Shown: positions 47,255 to 57,731, counted from the stretch's first letter. The stretch is 64,000 bases of DNA from Spirochaetales bacterium Spiro_09 (GCA_001604385.1 LVBK01000011.1:45820-109819), one strand, 5' to 3'. The notes: generated from the letters alone by a model not told the origin. Made by a program: numbers and translations.

Positions 47255-48196
47255 TCACCGGAGAGACAAAAAAGACCAAATCTGGGAGTCTTCCTGACCA
47301 AGCCGCCAGAAGGCAATTCCGCTGACATCGGCGTCATGATACATCCGGGCGCGGGCCGACAGGGACCGCTCATCCTCGAAATAAACCGTTACCGTTACGG
47401 TTTCCCGGTACTGAAACCAGGGAATGTCAGCAGTACGGTTGATTTCTGCGATACCCTTCTCGCGGATCAGATTCTCGAGCGCCGAGTATCGGTAGGCACG
47501 GGCGGGGTTAGCATCCGCCCAGGCACGGCCGTAAAACGGCAGGCCCATGACCAGTTTGTCACTACCGATCGTTGAAAGAGCCCAGGCGGACACCCGCTCG
47601 CACCAGGCAATGGTCGCTATCGGCCCCGGCTTGCCCCCGCTCCAGTGTTCATCATAGGCCATGACAATGACGCGGTCCGCAATGCGCGACACGGCTTCGT
47701 AATCGTAGGCATCATCAATTTTCCGGGTTCTGGCCGGAAGGGCCACGCTCAGGGTCTTCGCTCCGATAGAAGCCTTGATGGCCGCAAGAAAGGTAAGAAA
47801 GTGATCCCGGTCGCGGGAGGCAACCTGTTCAAAATCGATCTGGACACCGTCGAAGTCTCGCGAGGCATCGACAATCGACTGTATCAACCTGGAGCGAATA
47901 CCATACTCAGGATTCAGGCAAAAATGCGACAGGGCAGGGTTTGAGACCTCGGCAACGACCAGATGAACCCGACCGTTCCAGCCATTCAGTTTTGAGCGGT
48001 CAGGCACCCCGACAAGATGGCCGAAATTGTTCAATCCGGCACCAAAATAGCCAATATCGCTGATTGGCGCATTTGTGGCGAGAAACCGCTCTTCGCCTGC
48101 CATGAGGTAGGCCCATACCTCGTCAAAGGCGACCGGTGAGGTAGCGTGAACTGTAAGGGAAAAAAAGAAAAGCAGTATGCCGGTGGAGTATTTCAT
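47255..48196 (-). CDS. Exported GH18-type glycosyl hydrolase
   Basis: This is a 313-residue secreted protein of glycoside hydrolase family 18. MKYSTGILLFFFSLTVHATS is the signal peptide when the start is at 48196. The catalytic strand FDGVQIDFEQ (about residue 115-124) supplies Asp and the acid Glu of the DxxDxDxE motif. The barrel ends SGIAFWRLGQEDSQIW. Spore- and envelope-linked GH18 proteins act on chitin or cell-wall glycans, so a peptidoglycan-related role is possible. A -10 (TATACT) lies 7 bases before the ATG, with no Shine-Dalgarno sequence. Confidence 0.85.
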   Translation of the reverse strand: MKYSTGILLFFFSLTVHATSPVAFDEVWAYLMAGEERFLATNAPISDIGYFGAGLNNFGHLVGVPDRSKLNGWNGRVHLVVAEVSNPALSHFCLNPEYGIRSRLIQSIVDASRDFDGVQIDFEQVASRDRDHFLTFLAAIKASIGAKTLSVALPARTRKIDDAYDYEAVSRIADRVIVMAYDEHWSGGKPGPIATIAWCERVSAWALSTIGSDKLVMGLPFYGRAWADANPARAYRYSALENLIREKGIAEINRTADIPWFQYRETVTVTVYFEDERSLSARARMYHDADVSGIAFWRLGQEDSQIWSFLSLR

Positions 48197-48203
48197 GAAT
48201 AAC

Positions 48204-48232
48204 AGTATACATCGAGTTGCCGGAAATGTACA
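48204..48232 (-). promoter_or_regulatory. GH18 promoter (leaderless)
   Basis: Reading on the minus strand: -35 TGTACA (48227-48232), 17-bp spacer, TATACT (48204-48209), then 7 bases to ATG 48196. The -35 overlaps the U-tract of the uracil permease terminator. Confidence 0.5.
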
Positions 48233-48273
48233 AAAACAGGGTGCCGACACGTACTCTGCGCGGCAGCACCCTG
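48232..48273 (-). terminator. Intrinsic terminator of uracil permease
   Basis: On the minus strand CAGGGTGC (48266-48273) pairs with GCACCCTG (48237-48244) over an 8-bp stem, followed by TTTTTG. It separates the uracil permease from the GH18 gene. Confidence 0.75.
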
Positions 48274-48283
48274 CTTGTTTGGA

Positions 48284-49570
48284 TCAGTCCTCCATCACCT
48301 TCTTGTCGAGGGTGGGGGGAAGTATCAGATTCAGGACAATACCGACAACGGTCGCAAGGGCGACACCTGCAAGCTGGAACTGGAGGCCGCCGCCGATATC
48401 AAAGGCAAGTTTTCCGCCGCCAATACCGATAACCATAATAACCGAGCTGATGGTCAAATTGCGTTTGCATTTGAAGTCAACTCCGCTTTCAACGATAGTC
48501 CGCAGTCCGCTCGAGGCAATAATACCGAACAGCAGCATCGAGATACCGCCCATGACCGGAGTCGGAATGGTGCGAATTATAGCGCCGACTTTTGTCACCA
48601 GGGACAGGAGCACGGCGATAACCGCCGCACCGCCGATAACCCATACGGAATAGACACGGGTAATGGCCATAACGCCGATATTTTCACCGTAGGTGGTATT
48701 GGGCGGACCGCCCCAGAACGCAGCCCAGGCAGTTGCCAGTCCGTCGCCGAGCAGGGTTCGGTGCAAACCGGGTTTTTTGTAAAAGTCGGCTCCGACTACA
48801 CGGCTTGTCACCATGACGTCGCCAAGATGCTCGCACATTGTCGCCAGGGATACGATGACAAAGGTTAACGAAGCCATCAGATTAAACTGGGGAACGGCAA
48901 ATTTGGGCAGGCTGAACCAGGAAGCCTCGGCGACTACGCCAAAATCGATGAGCGCGTAGGCGGGGAAAAAGCTTCCCATAATAACGGTAAACAGATAGCC
49001 GGCTACCAATGATATCAGGATGGGAATGACATTGAAGAAACCCTTGAAAAAGATCGTCGCAACAATGGCTACTACAAGCGTAAAGGCAGCGATTGAAAGT
49101 GACACCAGACTGTACGCCCCTTCGCCGTTATTCATTGCCATGCCCATAGCCACGGGAGCAAGATTCAGACCGATACAGATAATGACCGAACCGATGACGA
49201 CCGGAGGAATAACGCGGTCAATCCAGCGTGTTCCGGCAAGCTTGATGATAAAAGCGACCACTGCATAGAAAAGACCGGCAATCACCGCTCCTCCCAGCGC
49301 GTAGGGAATGCCATAGGCAGAGCCAACTGCTATGATTGGCGGAATGAAGGCAAACGACGAACCCAAAAAGGCGGGAACCTGGGCACCGGTAACCAGGATA
49401 TACAAAAGCGTTCCCGAACCGGCGGCAAACAGGGCAGCTGCCGGATCAAGGCCGGTAAGAAGGGGAACAAGGACGGTTGCGCCGAACATGGCAAATACGT
49501 GCTGGAAACTCAGGGGAATCCATTTGGCAAGGCGTGGTTTTTCGTTCACGCCGATAATCTGGTGAGACAT
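48284..49570 (-). CDS. uraA: Uracil permease, NCS2 family
   Basis: This is a 428-residue inner-membrane nucleobase:proton symporter of the NCS2/UraA type, with about 14 helices. The family signature is readable as FQHVFAMFGATVLVP near the start (about residue 23-37), QVPAFLGSSFAFI near 68-80 and GGPPNTTYGENIGV near 285. The pattern fits uracil rather than xanthine transport. GGAGG stands 7 bases before the ATG. A TTGACC-18-CATAAT promoter gives an approximately 58-nt leader. Confidence 0.9.
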   Translation of the reverse strand: MSHQIIGVNEKPRLAKWIPLSFQHVFAMFGATVLVPLLTGLDPAAALFAAGSGTLLYILVTGAQVPAFLGSSFAFIPPIIAVGSAYGIPYALGGAVIAGLFYAVVAFIIKLAGTRWIDRVIPPVVIGSVIICIGLNLAPVAMGMAMNNGEGAYSLVSLSIAAFTLVVAIVATIFFKGFFNVIPILISLVAGYLFTVIMGSFFPAYALIDFGVVAEASWFSLPKFAVPQFNLMASLTFVIVSLATMCEHLGDVMVTSRVVGADFYKKPGLHRTLLGDGLATAWAAFWGGPPNTTYGENIGVMAITRVYSVWVIGGAAVIAVLLSLVTKVGAIIRTIPTPVMGGISMLLFGIIASSGLRTIVESGVDFKCKRNLTISSVIMVIGIGGGKLAFDIGGGLQFQLAGVALATVVGIVLNLILPPTLDKKVMED

Positions 49571-49634
49571 AGCTTTTCCTCCGGAAGGCAGAATATCACG
49601 GGTAAAAGCGGTAACACAAGGCGCGACGGAAAGA

Positions 49635-49664
49635 ATTATGCGATCGTCGTCAGTCGGCGGTCAA
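49635..49664 (-). promoter_or_regulatory. Uracil permease promoter
   Basis: Reading on the minus strand: -35 TTGACC (49659-49664), 18-bp spacer, CATAAT (49635-49640). It lies between uraA and the stop of the YkgJ-like gene. Confidence 0.5.
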
Positions 49665-49672
49665 AAGACGGA

Positions 49673-50353
49673 TCAGGAGGCCAGGGGTTGCGGCGCAAGC
49701 GGAGAGGGACTGTCCGGATTCGGCTTGTCGGGATCCTCCTCCTCGTTCTGGGAGGCAAAACGCTTGAGCATAACCAGCCGGTACAGGGCATTCCGTACGG
49801 CCTCCCGGAGCGGAACTTGCAGGTGAACACTGTCCGGGTCAAGAGAGAGCGCGCGGGCGGTAATATCGGACATTGCGGGCGGCAAGGCACCAAAGCGTTC
49901 GAGCAGCTCGTCCTGGGAGTATTGGGTACGCGCCCCCAGTTCCTTGCAGGGCTTCCAGCGAATCAAACCGTCCTTGCCGCGGTCACCGGTATAGGCAAAA
50001 AGCCGGCAAATAAGCGCACGGCCACCGTAAACCGTGCAATGCCAGGGAGTCGAGGGATCAAAAAAAAGACAGCTCGAATCGCTGTCGTTTCGTGGAGGCA
50101 CAAAAGTTCCATCCATCAGAGATTGGGCTCTCTCTGCCTGATGATGCAGAAGCCAGGCGGCCATAAACAGGGCTTCACTTTCAAATACCACCGGCTCAAA
50201 ATGTACACAACAGGCGCCGCAGCCTGAAGGACAATGAAAGGGGCTCGCCTTTTTCCAGACTTCCTGATCCGCTTCGATGTCCGCATATACCGCGCCCAGT
50301 CCGTCAATGACGGAGGCAATTCTGGAACCGGCAAAACCCTCAGTCTCAACCAT
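49673..50353 (-). CDS. YkgJ family cysteine cluster protein
   Basis: This is a 226-residue protein with the Cys cluster CPSGCGACC (about residues 41-49), two more Cys in SSCLFF and WHCTVY, and RALICRLFAY, as in the YkgJ/UPF0153 family that probably binds zinc or an iron-sulfur cluster. The function is unknown. The C-terminal 25 residues are Pro/Glu-rich. The start at 50353 has AGGAG 6 bases upstream; the ATG at 50368 lacks one. Confidence 0.82.
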   Translation of the reverse strand: MVETEGFAGSRIASVIDGLGAVYADIEADQEVWKKASPFHCPSGCGACCVHFEPVVFESEALFMAAWLLHHQAERAQSLMDGTFVPPRNDSDSSCLFFDPSTPWHCTVYGGRALICRLFAYTGDRGKDGLIRWKPCKELGARTQYSQDELLERFGALPPAMSDITARALSLDPDSVHLQVPLREAVRNALYRLVMLKRFASQNEEEDPDKPNPDSPSPLAPQPLAS

Positions 50354-50378
50354 ACTCACTCCTGACATCTACGAACAT

Positions 50379-50407
50379 TTTATACTGTTTTGCGCGGTAT
50401 TTTGCAA
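50379..50407 (-). promoter_or_regulatory. Promoter of the YkgJ-like gene
   Basis: Reading on the minus strand: -35 TTGCAA (50402-50407), 17-bp spacer, TATAAA (50379-50384). The start near 50372 leaves a short leader holding the Shine-Dalgarno sequence of ATG 50353. Confidence 0.5.
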
Positions 50408-50437
50408 TACAGCCTCATACAGGCATTGGATGATCGC

Positions 50438-50466
50438 TTGACATTAGTTTCCATCATCACCATATT
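50438..50466 (+). promoter_or_regulatory. Promoter of the SDR gene, with GC-rich leader
   Basis: Perfect -35 TTGACA (50438-50443), 17-bp spacer, CATATT (50461-50466). The start is near 50473, so the leader is about 133 nt. It holds a GC-rich hairpin (CGCGG...CCGCG, 50520-50549) without a U-tract. Confidence 0.5.
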
Positions 50467-50605
50467 TAAGATACCGCGGTAAAACTCGTTATAAAACCAG
50501 AACGAGGCAGAACGCCGGTCGCGGGCCGGCCGATCCTGCCGCGGCCGCGTTCGGGAGGGGACGGGAAGCGCGCTGGCCGTACTCATACAGAAACAAGGAG
50601 AATAC

Positions 50606-51313
50606 ATGAATACACACAAAGACACACCCTTAGCGGGCAAAACGGCACTCGTTACCGGTTCCAGCCGGGGAATCGGCGCCCAAATTGCCCGTGCCCTTGC
50701 GGAAGCAGGATGCCATACCGTCTACTGTCACGGGCGAACGGCAGAAGCCTGCAAGCAAACCGTATCGCTCGTGGAGGCAGCCGGAGCACGGGGAATAGCC
50801 CTTGCTGCAGAGCTTTCAGACCCCGCGCAGGTAGACGCGCTGGGAGACCGGCTTGCCGCTCTGGGAGGGGTCGACATTCTCTATAACAATGCCGCCGTCA
50901 TGCACCCCTGGAGAGAGCTCCCGGAAGATTTGACCGCACATGACTGGACCTGGTCCTTTCAGGTAAATGTGGTTGCCCTTGTCCGCCTGACCATCAAGCT
51001 GCTCCCCGCAATGCGGGCAACAAAGTGGGGACGAATCGTTAACCTTACCTCGGGAATTGACAAAACACCCCAGCTGGCCGCCTACGGCGCGTCAAAATGG
51101 GCGGTAGACAAGTGGACGGACGACCTCGCGTCCGCCCTTGAGGGCAGCGGGATTATCGTGAGTACCCTTGACCCGGGCTGGCTTAAAACAGACCTCGGCG
51201 GACCCAATGCCGATCATGAGGTCGACACTGTCCTTCCCGGAGCACTGGTACCCGCCCTTCTGAAGGACGGAGAGCGCGGCGGCCAGTTTTTCCGTGCCCA
51301 GGAATATCGCTGA
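50606..51313 (+). CDS. Short-chain dehydrogenase/reductase
   Basis: This is a 235-residue SDR. The nucleotide-binding TGSSRGIG is near residue 17-24, the NNAA stabilising motif is near 94-97, and the catalytic Ser and YxxxK are in [20 protein letters not shown] (about 151-170). An NADP(H)-dependent keto-reductase is likely; the substrate (for example 3-oxoacyl-ACP or a sugar) is not readable. AAGGAG lies 7 bases before the ATG. It is a single-gene unit with its own promoter and a strong terminator. Confidence 0.9.
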   Translation: MNTHKDTPLAGKTALVTGSSRGIGAQIARALAEAGCHTVYCHGRTAEACKQTVSLVEAAGARGIALAAELSDPAQVDALGDRLAALGGVDILYNNAAVMHPWRELPEDLTAHDWTWSFQVNVVALVRLTIKLLPAMRATKWGRIVNLTSGIDKTPQLAAYGASKWAVDKWTDDLASALEGSGIIVSTLDPGWLKTDLGGPNADHEVDTVLPGALVPALLKDGERGGQFFRAQEYR

Positions 51314-51322
51314 CTGGCACAC

Positions 51323-51365
51323 GGAGTATCGTCCACCGCGAGCGGCGGACGATACTCCTGTTTTA
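51323..51365 (+). terminator. Intrinsic terminator of the SDR gene
   Basis: GGAGTATCGTCC (51323-51334) and GGACGATACTCC (51347-51358) form a perfect 12-bp stem with a 12-nt GC-rich loop, followed by TGTTTTA. Confidence 0.9.
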
Positions 51366-51367
51366 TC

Positions 51368-52831
51368 TCAGCGCAGAGGCGTCTCGCCCATCAGGAACCG
51401 GTCAATTTCACGGGCTGCAAGTCGGCCTTCGTTAATAGCCCATACAACCAGAGACTGTCCGCGGCGTGCATCCCCGGCAGCAAAGATTTTTTCCCGGTTA
51501 GTTGAAAATCTTCCATAATCAGCCTTAATGTTTGATCGTCCGTCAAATTCAAGGGAAAGGGCCTGGGGAACTCCCTGTTCCGGTCCCAAAAAACCCAAGG
51601 CCAGGAACACCAGATCCGCCTCGAAATATTCTTCGGTACCGGCCAGTTCGTTCATGACAAATTGCCCGGCGTCATTTTTCTTCCATTCAACGCGAATCGT
51701 GCGCAAGCCGGCAAGATTTCCCTTTCCGTCTCCGACGAATTCCTTTGTCAATATGGAATATTCGCGGGGGTCCTTCCCGAAAATCGCTTCGGCTTCGCCG
51801 TGTCCATAGTCAATTTTCAGTGTACGAGGAAAGGTGGGCCAGGGCATGTCAACCGTACGCTCGGCGGGAGGCATCGGCAACAATTCGAAGTTGACCACCG
51901 AGGCGCAGCCATGGCGGATGGACGTTCCGATACAGTCATTGCCGGTGTCACCACCGCCGATCACTATGACTTTTTTACCCTTCGCGTCGATTCTCTTTCC
52001 ATCGGAAAAAGCGGAATCGAGAAGGCTTTTCGTGTTTGCGGTCAAAAAATCCATGGCAAAATGGATACCCTTCAATTCGCGTCCGGGAACAGTCAGGTCG
52101 CGGGGCCGGGTTGAACCGGTTGCAAGCAGTACCGCATCGAAATCCTTCACGAGCTGATCGGCAGAAATATCGCTTCCTACATCAGTGGAGGTGCGGAACT
52201 CCACACCCTCTTCTTCCATGATCGACACCCGTTTTTGCACCAGCGCCTTGTCCAGTTTCATGTTCGGAATGCCGTACATCAAAAGGCCGCCAATACGGTC
52301 TGAACGCTCGAATACAGTAACCCGGTGGCCACAGCGGTTAAGCTGGTCAGCCGCGGCAAGACCCGCAGGTCCCGAGCCGATAATGGCAACCGTCTTTCCG
52401 GTTCTGAACGCCGGCGGCAAGGGAACCATCCAGCCTTCTTCATAGGCCCTGTCTATTATCCAGCACTCATTATCCTTGATGGTTACTGCCGGCTGATTGA
52501 TGCCCAGAACGCAGGCACCCTCGCAGGGAGCGGGACAGACCCGGCCGGTGAACTCCGGAAAGTTGTTGGTTTTCATTAACCGCAGCCAGGCCTCACGGTC
52601 CCTTCCGCGATATACCAGATCATTCCACTCGGGAATCAGGTTGTCGACAGGACAGCCGTAGCTTGACTGGCAAAAGGGAACGCCGCAATCCATGCAGCGC
52701 GCTCCCTGCTCTCGCCTCTCTGACGTATCAAGCGGAAGCGAAAATTCGTTAAAATCGGTTATACGGTTTTCCGGCGCCCTCCAGGGGGTTTTATGCCGGG
52801 TATATTCAAGAAATCCTGTGGTCTTACCCAT
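51368..52831 (-). CDS. gltD: Glutamate synthase small subunit
   Basis: GltD (487 aa) passes electrons from NADPH to GltB. N-terminal cluster Cys are CMDCGVPFC and GCPV, then [12 protein letters not shown] (residues about 45-105). The FAD loop [14 protein letters not shown] is near 150, and the NADPH loop [11 protein letters not shown] is near 290. AAGGAGG lies 7-8 bases before ATG 52831, and the gene overlaps the gltB stop by 8 bases. It is in an operon with gltB. Confidence 0.95.
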   Translation of the reverse strand: MGKTTGFLEYTRHKTPWRAPENRITDFNEFSLPLDTSERREQGARCMDCGVPFCQSSYGCPVDNLIPEWNDLVYRGRDREAWLRLMKTNNFPEFTGRVCPAPCEGACVLGINQPAVTIKDNECWIIDRAYEEGWMVPLPPAFRTGKTVAIIGSGPAGLAAADQLNRCGHRVTVFERSDRIGGLLMYGIPNMKLDKALVQKRVSIMEEEGVEFRTSTDVGSDISADQLVKDFDAVLLATGSTRPRDLTVPGRELKGIHFAMDFLTANTKSLLDSAFSDGKRIDAKGKKVIVIGGGDTGNDCIGTSIRHGCASVVNFELLPMPPAERTVDMPWPTFPRTLKIDYGHGEAEAIFGKDPREYSILTKEFVGDGKGNLAGLRTIRVEWKKNDAGQFVMNELAGTEEYFEADLVFLALGFLGPEQGVPQALSLEFDGRSNIKADYGRFSTNREKIFAAGDARRGQSLVVWAINEGRLAAREIDRFLMGETPLR

Positions 52832-55800
52832 TGACTGCCTCCTTGCGCACAGCGTTTTGCATTTCAAGCACCTTCTTGTAGTCCTCGGGAATTACCTTCA
52901 CAAACTTTCTGCGCTCGGTATCCCAGGAGCCGATAATTCTTTTTGCCAGTTCCGATGCCGTATACCGCTTGTGCGCGCTGATCATGTCAAGAAGCTCCTC
53001 ATAATCCTGGGCGGACGGCTCCTCGAGGGAGACAAGGGCCGTGTTGCACCTGCTTTCAAACTGGCCGACAGCGTCGTATACATAGGCAATACCGCCGGAC
53101 ATGCCTGCCGCGAAATTCCGCCCCGTAGTCCCCAGAATTACCGCCCTTCCGCCGGTCATGTATTCGCAGCCGTGATCACCCACGCCCTCGACTACCACGC
53201 GCGCGCCGGAGTTTCTGACGCAAAAGCGTTCGGCGGCCATGCCCCGGATATAGCCCTCGCCCTTTGTCGCCCCGTAGAAGGCAACGTTTCCGATAATCAT
53301 GTTTTCCTCGGAATGAAAGACCGAAGCGGTATCGGGCCGGATTATGATCCGTCCGCCACAGAGGCCCTTGCCCACATAATCGTTTGCGTCTCCCGTCAGG
53401 GCAAACTGAACCCCGTCTGCCAGCCATGCGCCGAAGCTCTGGCCGGCAGTTCCCGTAAAGGCGATATTGATACTGCCCTCGGGAAGTCCGTCGTTACCGT
53501 GTTTTTGCGCAATCGTGTGACTGAGCATGGTACCCGTCGATCTATCCGTATTGATAATCTTCTCTTCAAACGAGACTATCTCCTTGCCCTCGATAGCCGG
53601 CATGCATCTGGCGATCAACCGGCGGTCGAGCACGGCGTCAAGGCCATGGTCCTGGGCACGCGTATTGATTATCGCGACATTGTCGTGGGGTTTCAGGGGC
53701 TCAATAAGGATCGGGGAAAGGTCAACCCCCCTGCTCTTCCAGGTTTTTACCGATTCATCCTGCTCGAGAAGGTCGACACGACCGACGAGCTCGTTCCAGC
53801 TGCGCACGCCGAGCGACGCCATAATCTCGCGCATTTCTTCCGCTACATACATAAAGAAATTGACAACGTACTCGGGCTTTCCGGCAAAACGACCCCGCAG
53901 GCGCTCATCCTGGGTCGCGATACCGACGGGACAGGTGTTGTTATGGCATTTGCGCATCATGACACAGCCCATGGTAATGAGCGGAGCGGTGGAAAAGCCG
54001 CATTCCTCGGCGCCAAGAATGGCGGCGATGACGGCATCCCGTCCGGTTTTTAACTGGCCGTCGGTTTGCAGGATGACGCGGGAACGCAAATCGTTCATAA
54101 CCAGGGTTTGATGGGTTTCCGCGATTCCCAATTCCCAGGGAAGACCGGCATTCTTGACGCCGGTAAGCGGGGACGCTCCGGTACCGCCGTCGTGACCCGA
54201 TATCAAAATATGGTCGGCGTGCCCCTTGGCGACCCCTGCCGCGATTGTCCCGACACCGACCTCGGAAACTAGTTTGACCGAAATGCGGGCACGGGGATTC
54301 GCGTTCTTCAGATCGAAGATGAGCTGGGCCAAATCCTCAATGGAATAAATATCATGATGGGGCGGAGGCGATATAAGACCGACGCCGGGCGTCGAATAGC
54401 GGGTACGGGCGATATACTCGTCAACCTTGTGGCCCGGCAGTTCGCCACCCTCACCGGGTTTCGCTCCCTGGGCCATCTTGATTTGTATTTCATCAGCATT
54501 GGTCAGGTACTCGATGGTAACGCCGAAGCGGCCCGATGCTACCTGCTTGATCGCCGAACGCCGGGAGTCTCCGTTTGGATCTTTTTTAAACCGCGCGGGA
54601 TCCTCGCCGCCCTCTCCGGTATTGCTCTTGCCGCCCAATCGATTCATGGCGATGGCGAGGGTTTGATGGGCTTCAAGGGAAATTGAGCCGTAACTCATCG
54701 CACCGGTCACAAAGCGCTTGACTATCTCGGAAGCACTTTCAACTTCGGATAGCGGGACGGCGACAATGGGCTTGCCCCGCGCAGTCACGCCCTCGCGGAA
54801 TTTCAGCAAACCGCGGATGGTCGCCTGTTCGACAGAACGCGCGTTCTGGCGCGCGGAAAACCGCTTCCAGGCCGACCCGTCGCCATGACGGCAGGCAATC
54901 TGTAAATCCGCGATCGATTCCGGATCCCACATATGTTTTTCGCCGCCAAAACGCACATGATAGTCGCCCGAGCTGCGAATCTCGTCGTACGGATTGACCT
55001 CCCGTGACGGATAGGCGTCCCGGTGGCGAAGCAGTATTTCTTCAGCAATACCCTCGACTCCGATACCGCCAATCCTGCTTGCCGTTCCGGTAAAGCACCG
55101 GTCTATGACTTGCCGGGAAAGGCCGACCGCCTCGAAAATCTGTGCAGCCTTGTACGATTCCAGGGTGGAAATACCCATTTTGCCGAATACCTTGCGCATA
55201 CCCTTCGACAGGGCCTTGAAGTAATGGGATACAATCTCGTCATGGGTGAAAGAGGTGGAATACTGTCCCTCTGCCTGCAGTTGCCACAGGGCCTCGAACG
55301 CGAGATATGGATTGACCGCGTCAGCGCCGTAGCCGACCAGCATGCAAAAATGATGAACCTCGCGCGCCTCGCCCGTTTCCAGGACAAGGGCGATCCGGTT
55401 TCGTCGGGAAGTGCGCACCAGATGCTGGTGTGCCGCGCCGAGAGCGAGCAATGCGGGAATGGGAGCCAGCCGGTCAGAGGCTTCGCGATCCGAAAGTATG
55501 ACGATCTGGATGCCGTCGTCAATTGCGCGGTCACACTCGCGCTCGATGCGGTCAAGAGCGTCCGAAAGAGCCCCCGCCCCGCCGGAAACCGGCCATACGC
55601 ACTCGATTACCGCGGAACGCCACTGCCGCGCGTCAAGAGAGCGCAAAGAAGCCAGCTGTTCATTGGTCAAAAAAGGTTCTTTCAACCGCAACCGATGACA
55701 GTGACCTTCCGCCGGTTCAAGAAGGTTTCCTTCCGGACCGATAAAGGATTCCAGGCTCATGATGATGTCTTCGCGAATCGAATCTATCGGGGGGTTTGTT

Positions 55801-57389
55801 ACCTGCGCGAACAGTTGCTTGAAATAGTCATAGACAAGCTTCGGCTTGTTCGACAAAACGGCAAGGGGTGTATCATTGCCCATGGAGCCCAGGGCTTCCT
55901 GCGAGGTTTCGACCATGGGCTTCAGCAACATTTGCATGGTTTCAAGCGTATAGCCGTGGATCCGCAAAAGGGCGTTCAGTTGATCCTTCCCCAGCTGCGC
56001 AGGAACTTCCCGCGCGGCAGGAAAATCGGACAGGTACATGCGCTGGCGGGAAAGCCATTGAGCATATGGTTTTTCACCGCATATGCGAGCCTTAATCTCG
56101 GCATCGTCGATAATTCTTCCCTGGCTGAAGTCAACCAGGAACATGCGGCCCGGCTGCAGGCGCGTTTTTTTAACGATACGTTCCGGAGCGACCGGAAGGA
56201 CACCAACCTCGCTCGCCATGATAACCATATCATCGTCGGTAATGTAGATACGGCTCGGGCGCAGGCCGTTACGGTCAAGAACCGCGCCGATGATCGTGCC
56301 GTCGGTAAAGGAGATCGATGCAGGCCCGTCCCAGGGTTCCATCATCGAGCTTGCGTACTCATAGAAGGCCCGCTTTTCCGGGCTCATCGACCTGTGGTTT
56401 TCCCAGGCTTCCGGGATCATCATCATAACCGCTTCGGGCAAGCTCCGTCCGCCCGCGAGCAACAGTTCAAGCACATTGTCGAAGTTGCCGGAATCGGAAA
56501 GATCAGGCTCGGTTATGGGAAAGGCCTTTTGCAGTTCGTCACCGAACAGGGCGCTCTTGAGCGTTCCCTGCCGGGAAAGCATTTTGTTCCTGTTGCCGCG
56601 GAGGGTATTGATTTCTCCGTTATGGGCCATAAAGCGCAAGGGCTGTGCGCGATCCCAGGACGGAAAGGTATTTGTGGAAAAGCGGGAATGAACCATTGCA
56701 AGATGGCTGGTATATTCCGGGTCCGCAAGATCGGGGTAATAGGAAACAAGCTGATCGGGAGAAAGCATCCCCTTGTACACAAGGACGCGGCAGGAAAGGC
56801 TCGCGAAGTACAGTTGATGATCAGGATCATCGGCACTGCCCCGCAAAAGGTGGGTTGCCTGCTTCCGGATAACAAAGAGCGAGCGGTCAAAGGCTTCCGC
56901 GGACCGGTCGGCAGAGGGTGAACCGATAAAAAGCATTTCCATTTCCGGTTCGCTCGCAAGGGCTGACGGCCCCAAACCGGCATTATCGGTCGGGACTGCC
57001 CGCCAACCCAATAATATCTGCCCGGAAGAGGCGATAACAGACTCTATGCTTTTTTTGCATCGCTGTCTGCAGCCGTCGTCCGTCGGCAGAAAGACAATGC
57101 CGGCGGCATACGAACCGGCCGGGGGAAGATCAATCCCCGCGTCACGGCGCGCCACCTTGGCCAGAAATTCATGCGGAAGCGCGGTCAGAATTCCCGCACC
57201 GTCTCCGGTGTTTTCCTCCGCTCCGCGCGCGCCGCGATGATCCATGCGGCAGAGAATATGATTAGCGTCTTCGATTATTGAATGGGTGCGAATGCCCCGA
57301 ATGCTGGCAATAAAACCAACCCCGCAGTTTTCTTTTTCATTGGCGGGATCATACAATCCGTATTGTCCAGGACGTCTTACAAAAGGCAT
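52824..57389 (-). CDS. gltB: Glutamate synthase large subunit
   Basis: GltB (1521 aa) converts glutamine and 2-oxoglutarate to two glutamates. The amidotransferase nucleophile is Cys22 in ENCGVGF after a 21-residue propeptide ([21 protein letters not shown]). The FMN domain includes [19 protein letters not shown] and the 3Fe-4S cluster CxxxxxCxxxxC is in [14 protein letters not shown]-terminal beta-helix follows (GGRAVILG region). GAGGAG lies 6-7 bases before the ATG. With gltD it completes the GOGAT unit paired with glnN. It has a long leader with an intrinsic terminator. Confidence 0.97.
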   Translation of the reverse strand: MPFVRRPGQYGLYDPANEKENCGVGFIASIRGIRTHSIIEDANHILCRMDHRGARGAEENTGDGAGILTALPHEFLAKVARRDAGIDLPPAGSYAAGIVFLPTDDGCRQRCKKSIESVIASSGQILLGWRAVPTDNAGLGPSALASEPEMEMLFIGSPSADRSAEAFDRSLFVIRKQATHLLRGSADDPDHQLYFASLSCRVLVYKGMLSPDQLVSYYPDLADPEYTSHLAMVHSRFSTNTFPSWDRAQPLRFMAHNGEINTLRGNRNKMLSRQGTLKSALFGDELQKAFPITEPDLSDSGNFDNVLELLLAGGRSLPEAVMMMIPEAWENHRSMSPEKRAFYEYASSMMEPWDGPASISFTDGTIIGAVLDRNGLRPSRIYITDDDMVIMASEVGVLPVAPERIVKKTRLQPGRMFLVDFSQGRIIDDAEIKARICGEKPYAQWLSRQRMYLSDFPAAREVPAQLGKDQLNALLRIHGYTLETMQMLLKPMVETSQEALGSMGNDTPLAVLSNKPKLVYDYFKQLFAQVTNPPIDSIREDIIMSLESFIGPEGNLLEPAEGHCHRLRLKEPFLTNEQLASLRSLDARQWRSAVIECVWPVSGGAGALSDALDRIERECDRAIDDGIQIVILSDREASDRLAPIPALLALGAAHQHLVRTSRRNRIALVLETGEAREVHHFCMLVGYGADAVNPYLAFEALWQLQAEGQYSTSFTHDEIVSHYFKALSKGMRKVFGKMGISTLESYKAAQIFEAVGLSRQVIDRCFTGTASRIGGIGVEGIAEEILLRHRDAYPSREVNPYDEIRSSGDYHVRFGGEKHMWDPESIADLQIACRHGDGSAWKRFSARQNARSVEQATIRGLLKFREGVTARGKPIVAVPLSEVESASEIVKRFVTGAMSYGSISLEAHQTLAIAMNRLGGKSNTGEGGEDPARFKKDPNGDSRRSAIKQVASGRFGVTIEYLTNADEIQIKMAQGAKPGEGGELPGHKVDEYIARTRYSTPGVGLISPPPHHDIYSIEDLAQLIFDLKNANPRARISVKLVSEVGVGTIAAGVAKGHADHILISGHDGGTGASPLTGVKNAGLPWELGIAETHQTLVMNDLRSRVILQTDGQLKTGRDAVIAAILGAEECGFSTAPLITMGCVMMRKCHNNTCPVGIATQDERLRGRFAGKPEYVVNFFMYVAEEMREIMASLGVRSWNELVGRVDLLEQDESVKTWKSRGVDLSPILIEPLKPHDNVAIINTRAQDHGLDAVLDRRLIARCMPAIEGKEIVSFEEKIINTDRSTGTMLSHTIAQKHGNDGLPEGSINIAFTGTAGQSFGAWLADGVQFALTGDANDYVGKGLCGGRIIIRPDTASVFHSEENMIIGNVAFYGATKGEGYIRGMAAERFCVRNSGARVVVEGVGDHGCEYMTGGRAVILGTTGRNFAAGMSGGIAYVYDAVGQFESRCNTALVSLEEPSAQDYEELLDMISAHKRYTASELAKRIIGSWDTERRKFVKVIPEDYKKVLEMQNAVRKEAVNG

Positions 57390-57731
57390 CTTTGTCTCCT
57401 CTCAGCTCTGGTCCCCGGCATGCCGGGAAATAAAAAAAACCATTACCGTAAAGAACGCCTTTGCCCTTTCGACGGATAATCAACGTTGACCCCGAGCATC
57501 AAATGTGCACCTGTGCGGGTCAACCGGAATATGCACAGCCCGGAGGGATGTGCTGCGTCAATCGGCGTGCCGGAACGGCAGCCAGAACTCAATTTGAGCT
57601 TACACGCTTATTGTACAAAAAGAAACTGCTTTGTCCAGAGGCTACATGCTCAAATCAGACATTTTAGTGCATAATTATGCATTTATATTCATTTTTTACG
57701 TATAAATAGTCGAAGACATACAGGTTGCTTC
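57390..57731 (-). promoter_or_regulatory. Structured leader of gltB with intrinsic terminator (putative attenuator or riboswitch)
   Basis: This 342-base gap holds no gene. Reading on the minus strand: a -10-like CATAAT (57674-57679, inside the palindrome TGCATAATTATGCA at 57668-57681), then TATGCACTAAAATG (57660-57673), then about 280 nt of leader. Within it lie an 8-bp stem ATTTGAGC/GCTCAAAT, a stem GTTGACCC/GGGTCAAC that overlaps a competing CTGTGC/GCACAG pairing, and a terminator at 57432-57480. Near the ATG are CCCGGCATGCCGGG and the Shine-Dalgarno sequence. Confidence 0.55.
57432..57480 (-). terminator. Leader terminator of gltB
   Basis: On the minus strand ATTA-CCGT-AAAG (with a 1-nt and a 2-nt bulge) pairs with CTTT-ACGG-TAAT, a 12-bp stem with a 12-nt loop, followed by GG and eight U (57432-57439). 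It sits about 43 bases before the gltB ATG, in the transcribed leader, so it can only work as a conditional terminator. Confidence 0.6.

Noticed and set aside
52692..54053. Another long antisense frame spanning the gltD start and the gltB 3' end
   Set aside because: It crosses the junction of two real genes on the opposite strand and shows no domain or start signal.
55023..56921. Long open frame (over 600 codons) on the plus strand opposite gltB
   Set aside because: It is antisense to the conserved gltB coding sequence, has no start signal and no family resemblance. It reflects the codon use of gltB on the other strand.
57414..57427. Palindrome CCCGGCATGCCGGG just upstream of gltB
   Set aside because: It is not followed by a U-tract on either strand, so it is not a terminator. 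It could be a leader hairpin but adds no specific call.
57550..57585. Sigma-54-like -24/-12 element (CGGCACG...TTGAC) on the minus strand before gltB
   Set aside because: The -12 element lacks the needed GC and the -24 element has a mismatch. A real -24/-12 site cannot be claimed.
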